Shown in pieces: positions 52,258 through 61,616 of a stretch of 64,000 bases of DNA; the stretch's first letter is position 1, and each line of letters opens with the position of its first letter. The position numbers and the translations under genes were made by a program. The notes under the pieces are model-generated. The model saw nothing but the letters and a program-made list of their open reading frames with translations. It made no database searches and was not told where the DNA came from. This stretch comes from Pseudoroseomonas cervicalis (lineage in GTDB: Bacteria; Pseudomonadota; Alphaproteobacteria; Acetobacterales; Acetobacteraceae). The stretch covers positions 3,573,501 to 3,637,500 of the forward strand of contig NZ_JAUTAJ010000004.1 in assembly GCF_030818485.1 (NCBI RefSeq), given 5' to 3'.

Positions 52258-54435
52258 CTACAGCAGGTGCTCCACCCGGATCGGCAATTCCCGCACCCTG
52301 CGCCCGGTGGCGTGGAACACCGCATTGCCGATGGCGGCGGCGACGCCGACCATCGCCACCTCGCCCAGGCCCTTCACGCCGGCGCCGTTCAGCCGCGGAT
52401 CGGGGCGGTCGACGAAGCCGACCTCGATGGCGCCGATATCGGCGGCCACCGGCACGACATATTCGGCCAGATCGTTGTTCAGCACGCCGCCATAGCGCGG
52501 GTCGATCTCCGCCGCCTCGCGCAGCGCCGCGCCGATGCCCCAGACCACGGCGCCGCGCACCTGGCTTTCCGCCGTGCGCGGGCTGACCACGCGGCCGCAA
52601 TCGATGACGCTGACGACACGCGGCACGCGGATGCGCCGCGTCGTCGGCTCCACCCGCACCTCGACGAAATGCGCGGCGTGGCTGAAGCTGACGAAGTCCG
52701 GATATTCCGGCCCGGCCGCGGCGGGCAGCCCGCTGGTCAGCCGGCCGAACACCGCATCCGGCTGGCCCGGCGCCTGGGCGCGCGCCTCCACCTCGATCTG
52801 CGGCCGGCGCAGCCGGGCCAGGCGCTGGTGCAGATTGCCGCGCAGGGTGCGGCCCTGGCGCAGCTCCTCCATCCGGTCGCGCAGCGCCAGCGCGGCGCGG
52901 CGCACCGCGGGCAGGCTGCTGGCGCTGCCCCAGGAGCCGGCGGTCAGGTGCTGCGGCGCCGCCTCGGTCTCGCCGATGCGGATCTCCACCCGCTCCGGAT
53001 CGATGTCGAGATAGGCGACCAGCATGGCCAGGATGGCGGTGCGCATCCCCTGGCCCATCTCATGCCCGCTGACGGCGAGATGCGTGCTGCCATCGGCGCG
53101 CACCCGCAGCCGGGCGATGGCCGGCGAGATGGCGGCCTTGTAGGCGCCGCAGGCGACGCCCCAGCCGACCCGCTGCCCGGCCGCGTCGCGCATCGCGCCG
53201 GGCCTCGGGTCGCGGCGCGCCCAGCCGAAGCGCTCCGCCCCCTGGCGCAGGCATTCGGCCAGGAAGCGGGAGGAGAAGGGCCGCCCCGTCACCGGGTCCC
53301 GCGCCGCGTCATGCGCCAGGCGGAATTCCAGCGGGTCGCGGCCCAGCGCATGCGCCAGCTCGTCCACCGCGCTCTCGAAGGCGAAGGAGGCCGGTTGCTC
53401 GAAGGGCGCGCGCATATAGCCGGGCGATTGCACATCGGTGCGCACCAGCCGCTCGGCGCTGCGGTAGTTCGGGATGTCGTAGAGCCGCGAGGTGATCTCG
53501 CTGAACAGCGCCGGCAGCGTGTCGGCGCGGCTGTTCTGCATGTCGGCCTCGTAGAGCGCGGCCGTCATGCGCCCTTGCGCATCGGCGCCGAGGCGGATGC
53601 GGTGGCGGCTGGCGGGGCGGAAGCTCGCCGTGTGGAAGAGCTGGGCGCGCGGCATCACCAGCTTCACCGGCCGGCCCAGCGCCATGGCGGCGCGCGCCAC
53701 CAGCACGGTCTGCGCCTGCAGCGAGTTCTTCTGGCCGAAGCCGCCGCCGAGATAGGCGCTCTCCACCCGCACCTGCGCCGGGTCGAGGCCGAGCGCGGCG
53801 GCGACACCGAACTTCACCGCGCCGGCATTCTGCGAGCCCTCATGCAGGGTCAGCACGCCGTCGCGCCAATCGGCGAGGGTGGCGATCAGCTCCATCGGGT
53901 TCTGGAACTGCGCCGGATGGCTGTACTCGGCCTCCACCACATGGGCGGCGGCGGCCAGCGCCGCGGGCGCGTCGCCCACATCGTAGCTCTGCCGCGGCGG
54001 CGTCGCCTCGGCGCCGGGGGCGTCCGGCAGGGCGGCGAAGGGCTCGGCCTCGCAGCGCGGCTGCACCAGCCGGGCGGCCTCGGCGGCGATTTCCGGCGTC
54101 TCGGCCACCACCAGCGCCACCGGCTCGCCATGATGCACCAGCCGGTCGGACAGCATGGGCTGGTGGCTCTGGAAGCCGCGCCCGCCGCCCATCAGGTAGC
54201 CGGCGGAGGTGACGCCGGCGAAATCGCGCCAGCTCAGCACCGCCAGCACGCCGGGCAGGGCGCGCGCCGCCGCGTCGTCGAGGCCGAGCAGCCGGCCGCG
54301 CACGATGGGGGAGGGCACGGTCATCGCATGCGCCAGGCGTGGCAGCGGCAGATCGGCGGCGAAGCGGGTGGCGCCGCGCACCTTGTCGGCGGCCTCCAGG
54401 CGCGGGCGGTCGGGGAAGGACGGGGTGTCGCTCAT
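52258..54435 (-). CDS. Aldehyde oxidoreductase molybdenum subunit, second set
   Basis: 725-residue Mo-cofactor subunit: LEAADKVRGATRFAADLPLP, ESAYLGGGFGQKNSL, the MRAPFEQPASFAFES segment, GHEMGQGMRT, TAGSWGSASS, and catalytic Glu in GVKGLGEVAMVG. It pairs with the FAD and 2Fe-2S genes upstream on the same strand (four-base ATGA overlap with the FAD gene). Sequence differs widely from the set at 42960-46707, so the two were not produced by a recent duplication. A periplasmic site is expected from the Tat signal on the small subunit. Confidence 0.9.
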   Translation of the reverse strand: MSDTPSFPDRPRLEAADKVRGATRFAADLPLPRLAHAMTVPSPIVRGRLLGLDDAAARALPGVLAVLSWRDFAGVTSAGYLMGGGRGFQSHQPMLSDRLVHHGEPVALVVAETPEIAAEAARLVQPRCEAEPFAALPDAPGAEATPPRQSYDVGDAPAALAAAAHVVEAEYSHPAQFQNPMELIATLADWRDGVLTLHEGSQNAGAVKFGVAAALGLDPAQVRVESAYLGGGFGQKNSLQAQTVLVARAAMALGRPVKLVMPRAQLFHTASFRPASRHRIRLGADAQGRMTAALYEADMQNSRADTLPALFSEITSRLYDIPNYRSAERLVRTDVQSPGYMRAPFEQPASFAFESAVDELAHALGRDPLEFRLAHDAARDPVTGRPFSSRFLAECLRQGAERFGWARRDPRPGAMRDAAGQRVGWGVACGAYKAAISPAIARLRVRADGSTHLAVSGHEMGQGMRTAILAMLVAYLDIDPERVEIRIGETEAAPQHLTAGSWGSASSLPAVRRAALALRDRMEELRQGRTLRGNLHQRLARLRRPQIEVEARAQAPGQPDAVFGRLTSGLPAAAGPEYPDFVSFSHAAHFVEVRVEPTTRRIRVPRVVSVIDCGRVVSPRTAESQVRGAVVWGIGAALREAAEIDPRYGGVLNNDLAEYVVPVAADIGAIEVGFVDRPDPRLNGAGVKGLGEVAMVGVAAAIGNAVFHATGRRVRELPIRVEHLL

Positions 54436-55424
54436 CGGGCGGGGCTCCGTGCGGCGGCGATCATCAGCGCGTCGGCCACGGTCTCCGCGCCCAGCGCCAG
54501 CTTGAACTGGTTGTGCCGGCCCGGCCGGGCCTCGGCGAAGGCGGCGCGGCCGGCCTCGAGGGCCAGCGCGCGGTCCAGGCGGCGGCCGGCCAGCACCGCC
54601 TCGGCCTGCGGCACGCGCCAGGGGCGGGTGGCGACGCCGCCCAGCGCGATTCGCGCCTGGCGCACCACCCCGCCCTCCAGCGCCAGCGCCACGGCGGCGG
54701 AGACCAGGGCGAAGGCATAGGATTCGCGGTCGCGGATCTTGTGATAGGTCGAGGCGGCGCCATGCGGCCCGAGCGGCACGCGGATCCGCAGGATCATCTC
54801 GCCCGGCCGCAGCGTATGCTCCTGCTGCGGCGTGTCGCCGGGCAGGCGGTGCAGCTCGGCCACCGCCAGGCTGCGCGGGCCCTCGGGGCCCAGCAGGTCG
54901 AGCGTGGCGTCGAGCGCCACCAGCGCCACCGCCCAGTCGCCGGGATAGACGGCGATGCAGGCCTCGCTGCCGCCGAACAGCGCATGGCCGCGATCCAGCC
55001 CCTCCCGCGCGGCGCAGCCGCTGCCGGGATTGCGCTTGTTGCAGGCGTAATGCGCGCCATTGCGGAAATAGGGGCAGCGCGTCCGCTGCAGCAGATTGCC
55101 GCCCAGGCTCGCCATGTTGCGCAGCTGCTGCGACGCCGCCTTGGCCAGCGCCTCCGCCAGCACCGGGCAGCGGCGCAGGATCTCGGGGTGGTGCGACGCG
55201 TCGCTCATCCGCGCCAGGGCGCCGAAGGTGATCTCGTTCTCGCCGATCTCGATGCCATCCAGCCCGGGCATGCCGGAGATGTCGAGCAGCGCATCCGGCG
55301 TCTCGATGCCGAGCTTCATCAGGTCGTAGATTGTGGTGCCGCCGGCCAGGATCCGGGCGCCGCCGGCGAGGGCGGCGGGTACCGCCTCCACCGCGCCGGC
55401 GCGGGCGTAATCGAAGGGGCGCAT
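54432..55424 (-). CDS. Aldehyde oxidoreductase FAD subunit, second set
   Basis: 330-residue PaoB-like subunit: AGGTTIYDLMKLG FAD loop, [37 protein letters not shown] and CNKRNPGSGC (extra [4Fe-4S] ligands), then the DWAVALVALDATL segment. It starts two bases before the end of the small-subunit gene region (gap of two) and overlaps the Mo-subunit start by four. Same gene order as paoABC. Confidence 0.9.
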   Translation of the reverse strand: MRPFDYARAGAVEAVPAALAGGARILAGGTTIYDLMKLGIETPDALLDISGMPGLDGIEIGENEITFGALARMSDASHHPEILRRCPVLAEALAKAASQQLRNMASLGGNLLQRTRCPYFRNGAHYACNKRNPGSGCAAREGLDRGHALFGGSEACIAVYPGDWAVALVALDATLDLLGPEGPRSLAVAELHRLPGDTPQQEHTLRPGEMILRIRVPLGPHGAASTYHKIRDRESYAFALVSAAVALALEGGVVRQARIALGGVATRPWRVPQAEAVLAGRRLDRALALEAGRAAFAEARPGRHNQFKLALGAETVADALMIAAARSPAR

Positions 55425-55426
55425 GC

Positions 55427-56074
55427 TCAGCCCTCCCGCATCTTGGGGGCGGCGTCGCGGATCGCCGCCAGGATGCCGGCATAGGCGCCGCAGCGGCAGA
55501 GATTGCCGCTCATCGCCTCGCGGATCTGCTCGTCGCTGCCGGCCTGGCCTTCGCGGACACAGGCGATGGCGGCCATGATCTGGCCCGGCGTGCAATAGCC
55601 GCATTGCAGCGCGTCATGGTCGATGAAGGCCTGCTGCATCGGGTGCAGCCGGCCCTCGGGCGCGATGCCCTCGATGGTCAGCACCGCGCGCCCCTCCACC
55701 TGCGCCGCCAGCGTCAGGCAGGATGCGACGCGCCTGCCATCGACATGCACGGTGCAGGCGCCGCACTGGCCATGGTCGCAGCCCTTCTTGGCGCCGGTCA
55801 GGTGCAACCGCTCGCGCAGCAGGTCGAGCAGCGAACTGCGCGGATCCACCGGCAGCGACACCGCCTGGCCATTCACCCGCAGCGACAGCGGCAGGCTGGC
55901 GCCGGGGGGCGGCGCCGCGGCCGCGGGGGGCGCCGCGGGGGTGGCGGTCTGCGCCGCGGCGGGCAGGGCGGAGAGGGCGGCCAGGGCGGCGCCGCAGCGC
56001 GCCAGGCCGCGTCGCGTGGCCTCGGGCGACGCGGCGTGTGGGTCGGGGGCGTCATCCATCGCGAATTCGGTCAC
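55427..56074 (-). CDS. Aldehyde oxidoreductase 2Fe-2S subunit with Tat signal, second set
   Basis: 215-residue PaoA-like small subunit. A twin-arginine signal (Arg21-Arg22 in TRRGLARC, hydrophobic run to about residue 42) and an Ala/Pro linker precede the domain. Cluster ligands are Cys99, Cys104, Cys107, Cys119 and Cys158, Cys161, Cys193, Cys195. As in E. coli PaoABC, the folded heterotrimer would be exported by Tat as one unit. First gene of its operon and divergent from a LysR gene. Confidence 0.9.
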   Translation of the reverse strand: MTEFAMDDAPDPHAASPEATRRGLARCGAALAALSALPAAAQTATPAAPPAAAAPPPGASLPLSLRVNGQAVSLPVDPRSSLLDLLRERLHLTGAKKGCDHGQCGACTVHVDGRRVASCLTLAAQVEGRAVLTIEGIAPEGRLHPMQQAFIDHDALQCGYCTPGQIMAAIACVREGQAGSDEQIREAMSGNLCRCGAYAGILAAIRDAAPKMREG

Positions 56075-56208
56075 CGGCAGGTCCTTTCCATCGCGGGCGA
56101 GGCCGGGGGAGGCCGCCTCGGCCTGGCGAGGGAAAGCTATTCACGCCGGTGGGGAAGAATAATCCCGCCATGCTTGACATGTCCGTTCGGGAAGCGCGAA
56201 CAATCCGC

Positions 56209-57102
56209 ATGGACCGGCTGGATGTGATGCGGCTGCTGACCCGCATCGTCGAGACAGGCAGCTTCAGCGCGGCGGCCCGCGACCAGGGCCTGCCGCGCTC
56301 CACCGCGACCGAGGCGATCCAGCAGCTGGAGGCGCGGCTGGGCGTGCGGCTGCTGAACCGCACCACGCGCCATGTCTCGCCGACGCGGGAGGGCGAGGCC
56401 TATTACCATCGCTGCCTGTCGATCCTGGCCGAGGTCGAGGATGCCGAGGGCAATCTGGCCGCAAGCCAGCCGCGCGGCCTGCTGCGCATCGATGTGCATG
56501 GCCGCATGTTCCGCAGCCTGATCCTGCCCGCCCTGCCCGAGTTCCTGGCACGGCATCCGGGCCTCGAGCTGCGCATCGGCGAGGGCGACCGGCTGGTCGA
56601 CCTGGTGCGGGAGGGGGTGGATTGCGTGGTCCGCGCCGGCGTGCCGGCGGAAAGCGGCATGATCCTCCGCCGCCTGGGCCAGCTGCCGGAGGCGACGGGC
56701 GCCAGCCCCGACTACCTGGCCCGCCACGGCGTGCCGCGCACGCCCGACGAGCTGGAGGGGCACCAGATGGTGGGGTTCGTCTCCTCGGCCAGCGGCGAGG
56801 TGATGGCGCTCGACTTCCACCAGGGCGGGCGGCTGCGCGAGGTGATGCTGCCCAGCCGCATCACCGTCACCGGCTCCGACACCAGCCTGGCGCTGGCGCG
56901 GCTGGGCTATGGGCTGGTGCAGGCGCCGCGCTACGGCATGGAGGCGGATTTCGCCGCCGGCACGCTGGTCGAGGTGCTGCCGGATTTCCCGCCCTCCTCG
57001 ATCCCGGTCTCCGCCCTCTATCCGCAGAGCCGCCAGCTCTCGCCCCGGGTGCGGGTCTTCGTCGACTGGCTGGTGCAGATCTTCCGCCCCTTCCGCGACT
57101 GA
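56209..57102 (+). CDS. LysR-family regulator
   Basis: 297-residue LysR protein: MDRLDVMRLLTRIVETGSFSAAA, LPRSTATEAIQQLEARLGVRLLNRTTRHVSPTREG (HTH and wing), and an effector domain. Start at 56209 matches the family; an in-frame ATG at 56170 lies beside a ttgaca (56174-56179) that may be its promoter. Divergent from the Tat-type aldehyde oxidoreductase operon, the likely target. Its 3' end meets another LysR gene tail to tail, with an 8-base gap and a small hairpin (57103-57119). Confidence 0.9.
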   Translation: MDRLDVMRLLTRIVETGSFSAAARDQGLPRSTATEAIQQLEARLGVRLLNRTTRHVSPTREGEAYYHRCLSILAEVEDAEGNLAASQPRGLLRIDVHGRMFRSLILPALPEFLARHPGLELRIGEGDRLVDLVREGVDCVVRAGVPAESGMILRRLGQLPEATGASPDYLARHGVPRTPDELEGHQMVGFVSSASGEVMALDFHQGGRLREVMLPSRITVTGSDTSLALARLGYGLVQAPRYGMEADFAAGTLVEVLPDFPPSSIPVSALYPQSRQLSPRVRVFVDWLVQIFRPFRD

Positions 57103-57110
57103 GCGGGCGC

Positions 57111-58046
57111 TCAGCCCGCGCCCTGGCGGCGGCGCAGCCCGCGCAGCAGGAGCTCCGCCTCATGCCGCGCGCTGCGGGCGACCAGCGCGGCGAAATCCTC
57201 GACCAGCGCCGAGCGCGGCTGCCAGGTCGGGAAGAACACGCCATAGGGCAGCGGGATGGCGGGGGCGAAGGCGCGGATGACCATCTGCGGCGCCGGGGAG
57301 GAGCGGGCAACGAAGGGATCGGCCAGCGCGACGCCGAGGCCGAGCGCCGCCATCTGGCAGACCACCACGCCATTCGAGGCCTCGAACCGTGCCCGGGGCG
57401 TCACCCCGGCCTCGCGGCAATGCTGCTCCAGCCCCTGGCGCAGCAGGGAGCGCGGATGCGTCACCACCATGTCGTGGCCGGGGAGGTCCGTCACCGTCAC
57501 CACTGGCCGGGCCGCCAGCGGATGGTCGCGCCGCATCACCGCCACCGCCTCCACCTCGCAGAGCGGCTCCACCTTCAGCCCGGCATGCGCCAGCGGCAGC
57601 ACGGTGACGCCCATGTCGAAATGCTCCTGCTCCAGCACCGTCTCGGCATCCAGGCGGATGCGGGTGTCGATGGTGGCGGAGAAATCCGGCACCCGGGCGG
57701 CCATGGCGCGCAGCGCCTGGCCCAGCACGAAGCTCGCCACCTGCGGCGCGGTCAACAGGCGGAGATGGTTGTCCTTCTTGCCCTGGCGGATGCCGCTGGC
57801 CAGCCGCGCCAGCCCGTCATGCCCGGCCAGCACGCGCTCGGCCTGCTGCCAGAAGCGGAAGCCCTCGGCGGTCAGCGCCAGGCGGCGATTCTCGCGGCTG
57901 AACAGGGCGAAGCCCAGCTCCTGCTCCAGCGCCGCCAGCAGCCGCCCGACCTGGGGCTGGGTCCGCCCCAGCCGCGCCGCCGCCTGGGAGACCGAGCCGC
58001 CCTCGACAAAGGCGCGCAGCGCCTCGAGTGACCGCAGATTGTGCAC
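57111..58046 (-). CDS. LysR-family regulator of the hydrolase/binding-protein operon
   Basis: 311-residue LysR protein: LRSLEALRAFVEGGSVSQAAARLGRTQPQVGRLLAALEQELGFALF (HTH) and effector domain with MGVTVLPLAHAGLKVE. The GTG at 58046 starts directly at the conserved N-terminus; the longer frame reads back into the promoter region. It is divergent from the CocE-type hydrolase operon, with a TATAAT and a T-N11-A dyad in the gap. Confidence 0.88.
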   Translation of the reverse strand: MHNLRSLEALRAFVEGGSVSQAAARLGRTQPQVGRLLAALEQELGFALFSRENRRLALTAEGFRFWQQAERVLAGHDGLARLASGIRQGKKDNHLRLLTAPQVASFVLGQALRAMAARVPDFSATIDTRIRLDAETVLEQEHFDMGVTVLPLAHAGLKVEPLCEVEAVAVMRRDHPLAARPVVTVTDLPGHDMVVTHPRSLLRQGLEQHCREAGVTPRARFEASNGVVVCQMAALGLGVALADPFVARSSPAPQMVIRAFAPAIPLPYGVFFPTWQPRSALVEDFAALVARSARHEAELLLRGLRRRQGAG

Positions 58047-58089
58047 AATCGCCCCCTGACCCTGTGCGGAAACCGCATGATCTGCACGG

Positions 58090-58108
58090 TATAATGCATT
58101 TGACGCAT
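58090..58108 (+). promoter_or_regulatory. TATAAT box overlapping a LysR-type dyad
   Basis: A perfect tataat (58090-58095) overlaps atgcatttgacgcat (58094-58108), a T-N11-A dyad with arms atgc/gcat typical of LysR binding sites. It lies between the divergent LysR gene and the CocE-type hydrolase gene. A good -35 is not evident, in keeping with activator dependence. Confidence 0.5.
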
Positions 58109-58176
58109 CGGGCACGCTTGGGCATCGGTGACGCAACCATGACAGCGGCCGAGGGGCCGGCAGCGAGGGTGCGAGC

Positions 58177-59997
58177 ATGTCCGACAGTGATCACGGCAGT
58201 GCCGCCTGGCACGTCACCCCTTCGGCCTATGAAGCCGCGCGCGAGGCTGCCCATGCCCTGCCGGCCGCGCCCGAATCCCGCTACCTGGCGATGCGCGATG
58301 GCTGCCGCATCGCCATCGATGTCTGGCGGCCCGAGGGCGCCAAGGGCCCGGTGCCCGCCATCCTGATCCTCACCCCCTATTACCGCCGCTTCGCGGTGGC
58401 GCCGGGCAGCGCGGCGGACGCCATCCCCAATGCCGGCAAGTTCGTGCGCCATCTGGTGCCGCGCGGCTATGCGGTGGTGGTGGTGGATGTGCGCGGCACC
58501 GGTGCCTCTTTCGGCACGCGCGACAGTTTCCGCTCGCCGAAGGAGCGCGAGGACAGCCGCGAGATCGCCGATTGGATCGTCGCGCAGCCCTGGTCGGACG
58601 GGCAGATCGGCGCCACCGGCATCTCCTATCCGGGTGCTGCCTCCGACTTCCTGGCCAGCACCGGCCACCCCGCGGTGAAGGCCATCGCGCCGCTGTTTGC
58701 CGTCTGGGACACCTATGCCGACAACTACTATCCCGGCGGCATCCTGCTGAAGCAGCTGGCCAAGAGCTATGACGATTTGATGGTCGCCATGGACCATGAC
58801 CGGCGCGACCTGCTGCGCAACTATGTCTACTACGCCAACCCCGATCTGCGCGGCCCGCATCCGGTGGACGAGGATGCGGATGGCAGCCTGCTCGCCGCCG
58901 CGCTGCGCGAGCATCTGGGCAATTTCCGCCAGCCGGATTTCATGGGCGAGTTCCGCTTCCGCGAGGAGCCGCTGCCTTATGATCCCTCCTTCAGCTCCGC
59001 CTCCTTCAGCCCCTATTCGGTGAGCGAGGGCATCCGCCCGGATGTCGCGGTGCTGGCGGTCTCCGGCTGGATGGATGGCGCGGGCTACGCCAATGGCGCC
59101 ATTTCCCGCTATCTGACGCTGCGCGGGAACAAGGTGCATCTGCTGCTCGGCCCCTGGGATCATGGGGCGCGCTGCAATGTCTCCCCCTGGCGGCGGGAGC
59201 AGACATCCGAATTCGCGCTGCTCGGCGCGCTGCTGCGCTTCTTCGACCATTACCTGCTGGGCCGCGACACCGGGCTCGAAGCCGAGCAGCCGGTGCATTA
59301 TTTCAGCCTGCACGCGGAGGAATGGCGCGGCGCCGCATCCTGGCCGCCGGTCGAGACCGTGCAGCGCCTGCATCTGGGCGAGGCCATGCTGGACGCGGTG
59401 GCGGGCGAGGCGGGGCACGAAAGGATCAACGCCGATTTCGCCTGGGGCAGCGGCAGCGGCACGCGCTATGAGCGCATCGCCGGCATCAACAGCACCACCT
59501 ACTACGCCGATTGGCCGCAGCGGGAGGCGCAGCTGGCCGGCTGGTCCTCGGCCCCGCTGGCGCAGGATATGGAGCTGACCGGGCATGGCCTGGCCGATCT
59601 CTGGCTCAGCGCCGACACGCCGGATGCCGCGCTCTTCGTCTATCTCTCCGAGGTCGAGGCGGATGGCACGGTGCGCTACGTCACCGAAGGCCTGCTGCGC
59701 GCGCTGCACCGCAAGGAAAGCCCGGCGCCCCCGCAGTACCGCACCAGCTGGCCCTTCCGCTCCTTCCGGCGGGAGGATGCGGCGCCGCTGGTGCCGGGCC
59801 AGGTGGAGCGCATCCGCGTGCCCCTGCTGCCGGTCTCCTGGGTGTTCCGCGCCGGTTCGCGCATCCGCCTCTCCATCGCCGGCATGGATGCCGACCATTG
59901 CGTGCAGGTGCCGCATGGCCGCCCGCCGGAACTGCGCCTGCTGCGCGGTGGCGACCGGGGCTCGGCCCTGGAACTGCCGCTGCGGCCGGCGCGCTGA
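58177..59997 (+). CDS. CocE/NonD family X-Pro dipeptidyl-peptidase-like hydrolase
   Basis: 606-residue serine hydrolase. The alpha/beta hydrolase domain has VDVRGTGASFG, nucleophile Ser150 in GISYPG, an Asp in the SGWMDG region and catalytic His329 in GPWDHG. A C-terminal jelly-roll domain (about 380-606) completes the CocE/NonD design. Family members cut acyl esters, amides or Xaa-Pro peptides. No signal peptide, so cytoplasmic. First gene of an operon with two binding proteins and a gamma-glutamyltransferase, which suggests processing of an imported amide or peptide (inference). Confidence 0.9.
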   Translation: MSDSDHGSAAWHVTPSAYEAAREAAHALPAAPESRYLAMRDGCRIAIDVWRPEGAKGPVPAILILTPYYRRFAVAPGSAADAIPNAGKFVRHLVPRGYAVVVVDVRGTGASFGTRDSFRSPKEREDSREIADWIVAQPWSDGQIGATGISYPGAASDFLASTGHPAVKAIAPLFAVWDTYADNYYPGGILLKQLAKSYDDLMVAMDHDRRDLLRNYVYYANPDLRGPHPVDEDADGSLLAAALREHLGNFRQPDFMGEFRFREEPLPYDPSFSSASFSPYSVSEGIRPDVAVLAVSGWMDGAGYANGAISRYLTLRGNKVHLLLGPWDHGARCNVSPWRREQTSEFALLGALLRFFDHYLLGRDTGLEAEQPVHYFSLHAEEWRGAASWPPVETVQRLHLGEAMLDAVAGEAGHERINADFAWGSGSGTRYERIAGINSTTYYADWPQREAQLAGWSSAPLAQDMELTGHGLADLWLSADTPDAALFVYLSEVEADGTVRYVTEGLLRALHRKESPAPPQYRTSWPFRSFRREDAAPLVPGQVERIRVPLLPVSWVFRAGSRIRLSIAGMDADHCVQVPHGRPPELRLLRGGDRGSALELPLRPAR

Positions 59998-60018
59998 ATT
60001 CACAACAAGGAAACGCCC

Positions 60019-61614
60019 ATGCAACGCCGCCAGTTCCTGGCCGCCACCGGCCTGCTCGCCACCACCGGCTGGGGGGCGCTGGCGCCGCGCCCGGCCCGCG
60101 CTCAAACCGCGACGCTGCGCATCGGCCTGGGCGGCGCCTTCACCACGGTGGACCCGCATTTCTACCACGCGGTGCCGAACCACACCGTCGCCATGCACAT
60201 GTTCGAGCGGCTGATCAACCGCGCCCCCGATGGGCGCCTGATCCCCGGCCTGGCGACGGAGTGGCGGCTGCTCTCCGACACGCTGTGGGAGTTCAAGCTG
60301 CGCCCCGGCGTGAAATTCCATGATGGCGGCGACTTCACCGCCGACGACGTGGTCTTCACCTTCGAGCGCGCCCGCGACGTGCCGAACAGCCCGGGCGGCT
60401 TCGGCGGCTTTCTCCGCGCCGTGCAGCGGGTCGAGGTGATCGACCCGCTGACCATCCGCCTGCACACGCCGGTGCCGGCGCCGGATCTCGGGCCGAACCT
60501 CACCTATGTCGGCATCGTCTCCCGCCGTGTGGGCGAGGGCGCGACCACCGCCGACTACAATTCCGGCAAGGCGGCGATCGGCACCGGCCCGTACAAATTC
60601 GCGTCCTACACGCCCGGCAGCCGCGTCGATCTGGCGCGCAACGAGCTGTGGTGGGGCGAGAGGCAGGGCTGGGAGAGTGTCTCCCTGCGCCTCATCACCA
60701 ACCCGGCCGGCCGCACCGCCGCGCTGCTCTCGGGCGATGTCGATCTGATCGACACCCCCTCCGTCACCGACCTGCCGCGGCTGCGCGAGGATTCTCGCGT
60801 CAATGTCGCCGCCATCCCCGGCATCCGCCTGCTCTATCTGACGCCCGATCTGTCGCGCGAGGGCGAGAGCCCCTTCGTCACCGACAGGAGCGGCAAGCCG
60901 CTGCCCAAGAACCCGTTCCGTGATCTGCGGGTGCGCCAGGCGCTGTCGCTGGCGCTGCAGCGCGACGCGCTGGGCGAGCGGGTGATGCTCGGCACCGGCG
61001 CGGCGACCGGCCAGTGGATGCCGCCCGGCGCCTATTCCTACGCGCCGAACCTGGCGCCGCCGAAGCCCGACCCGGAGCGGGCCCGCCGCCTGCTGGCCGA
61101 GGCCGGCTTCCCGGAGGGCTTCAACCTCACGCTCCACACGCCGAATGACCGCTACCCCAATGATGCGCGGCTGGCCCAGGCCATCGCCCAGATGTGGACG
61201 CGCATCGGCGTGCAGACCACGGTCGAGGCGATGCCCTGGAGCACCTATGCCGCGCGCGGCGGCCGCCAGGAATTCTCCATGGGGCTGTGGGGCTGGGGCA
61301 GCGCCACTTTCGAGGGCGGCTACATGCTCAGCCAGTGCATGGCCAGCTATGACAAGGAGCGCAGCCTGGGCCTGTACAATTACGGCCGCTACAGCAGCCC
61401 CGAGCTGGATGCGCTGATCATCCGCGCCACCTCCACCGTCGAGGATGCGGCGCGCGAGGCGCTGCTGATCGAGGCGACGGAGAAGGCGATGGCGGATGTG
61501 CCGCTGATCCCGCTGCTGATGCTGCAGAACATCTGGGCGGTGCGGAAGGGTGTGACGCTCTCGCCGCGCTCGGATGAGCGGACGCTCGCCATGGACGCGA
61601 AGGCGGAGGGCTGA
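60019..61614 (+). CDS. Family 5 peptide-type ABC substrate-binding protein
   Basis: 531-residue periplasmic binding protein of the DppA/OppA group. A Tat/Sec-type signal (RRQFLAATGLLATT, cleavage near residue 29) is followed by the family signature FKLRPGVKFHDGGDFTADDVVFTFERA, IGTGPYKFASY, LLSGDVDLID, and the C-terminal WGSATFEGGYMLSQ region. Such proteins bind oligopeptides, glutathione or nickel. No permease or ATPase gene is seen next to it in the window. 21 bases after the hydrolase gene, with a caaggaaac ribosome site. Confidence 0.9.
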   Translation: MQRRQFLAATGLLATTGWGALAPRPARAQTATLRIGLGGAFTTVDPHFYHAVPNHTVAMHMFERLINRAPDGRLIPGLATEWRLLSDTLWEFKLRPGVKFHDGGDFTADDVVFTFERARDVPNSPGGFGGFLRAVQRVEVIDPLTIRLHTPVPAPDLGPNLTYVGIVSRRVGEGATTADYNSGKAAIGTGPYKFASYTPGSRVDLARNELWWGERQGWESVSLRLITNPAGRTAALLSGDVDLIDTPSVTDLPRLREDSRVNVAAIPGIRLLYLTPDLSREGESPFVTDRSGKPLPKNPFRDLRVRQALSLALQRDALGERVMLGTGAATGQWMPPGAYSYAPNLAPPKPDPERARRLLAEAGFPEGFNLTLHTPNDRYPNDARLAQAIAQMWTRIGVQTTVEAMPWSTYAARGGRQEFSMGLWGWGSATFEGGYMLSQCMASYDKERSLGLYNYGRYSSPELDALIIRATSTVEDAAREALLIEATEKAMADVPLIPLLMLQNIWAVRKGVTLSPRSDERTLAMDAKAEG

Positions 61615-61616
61615 GC

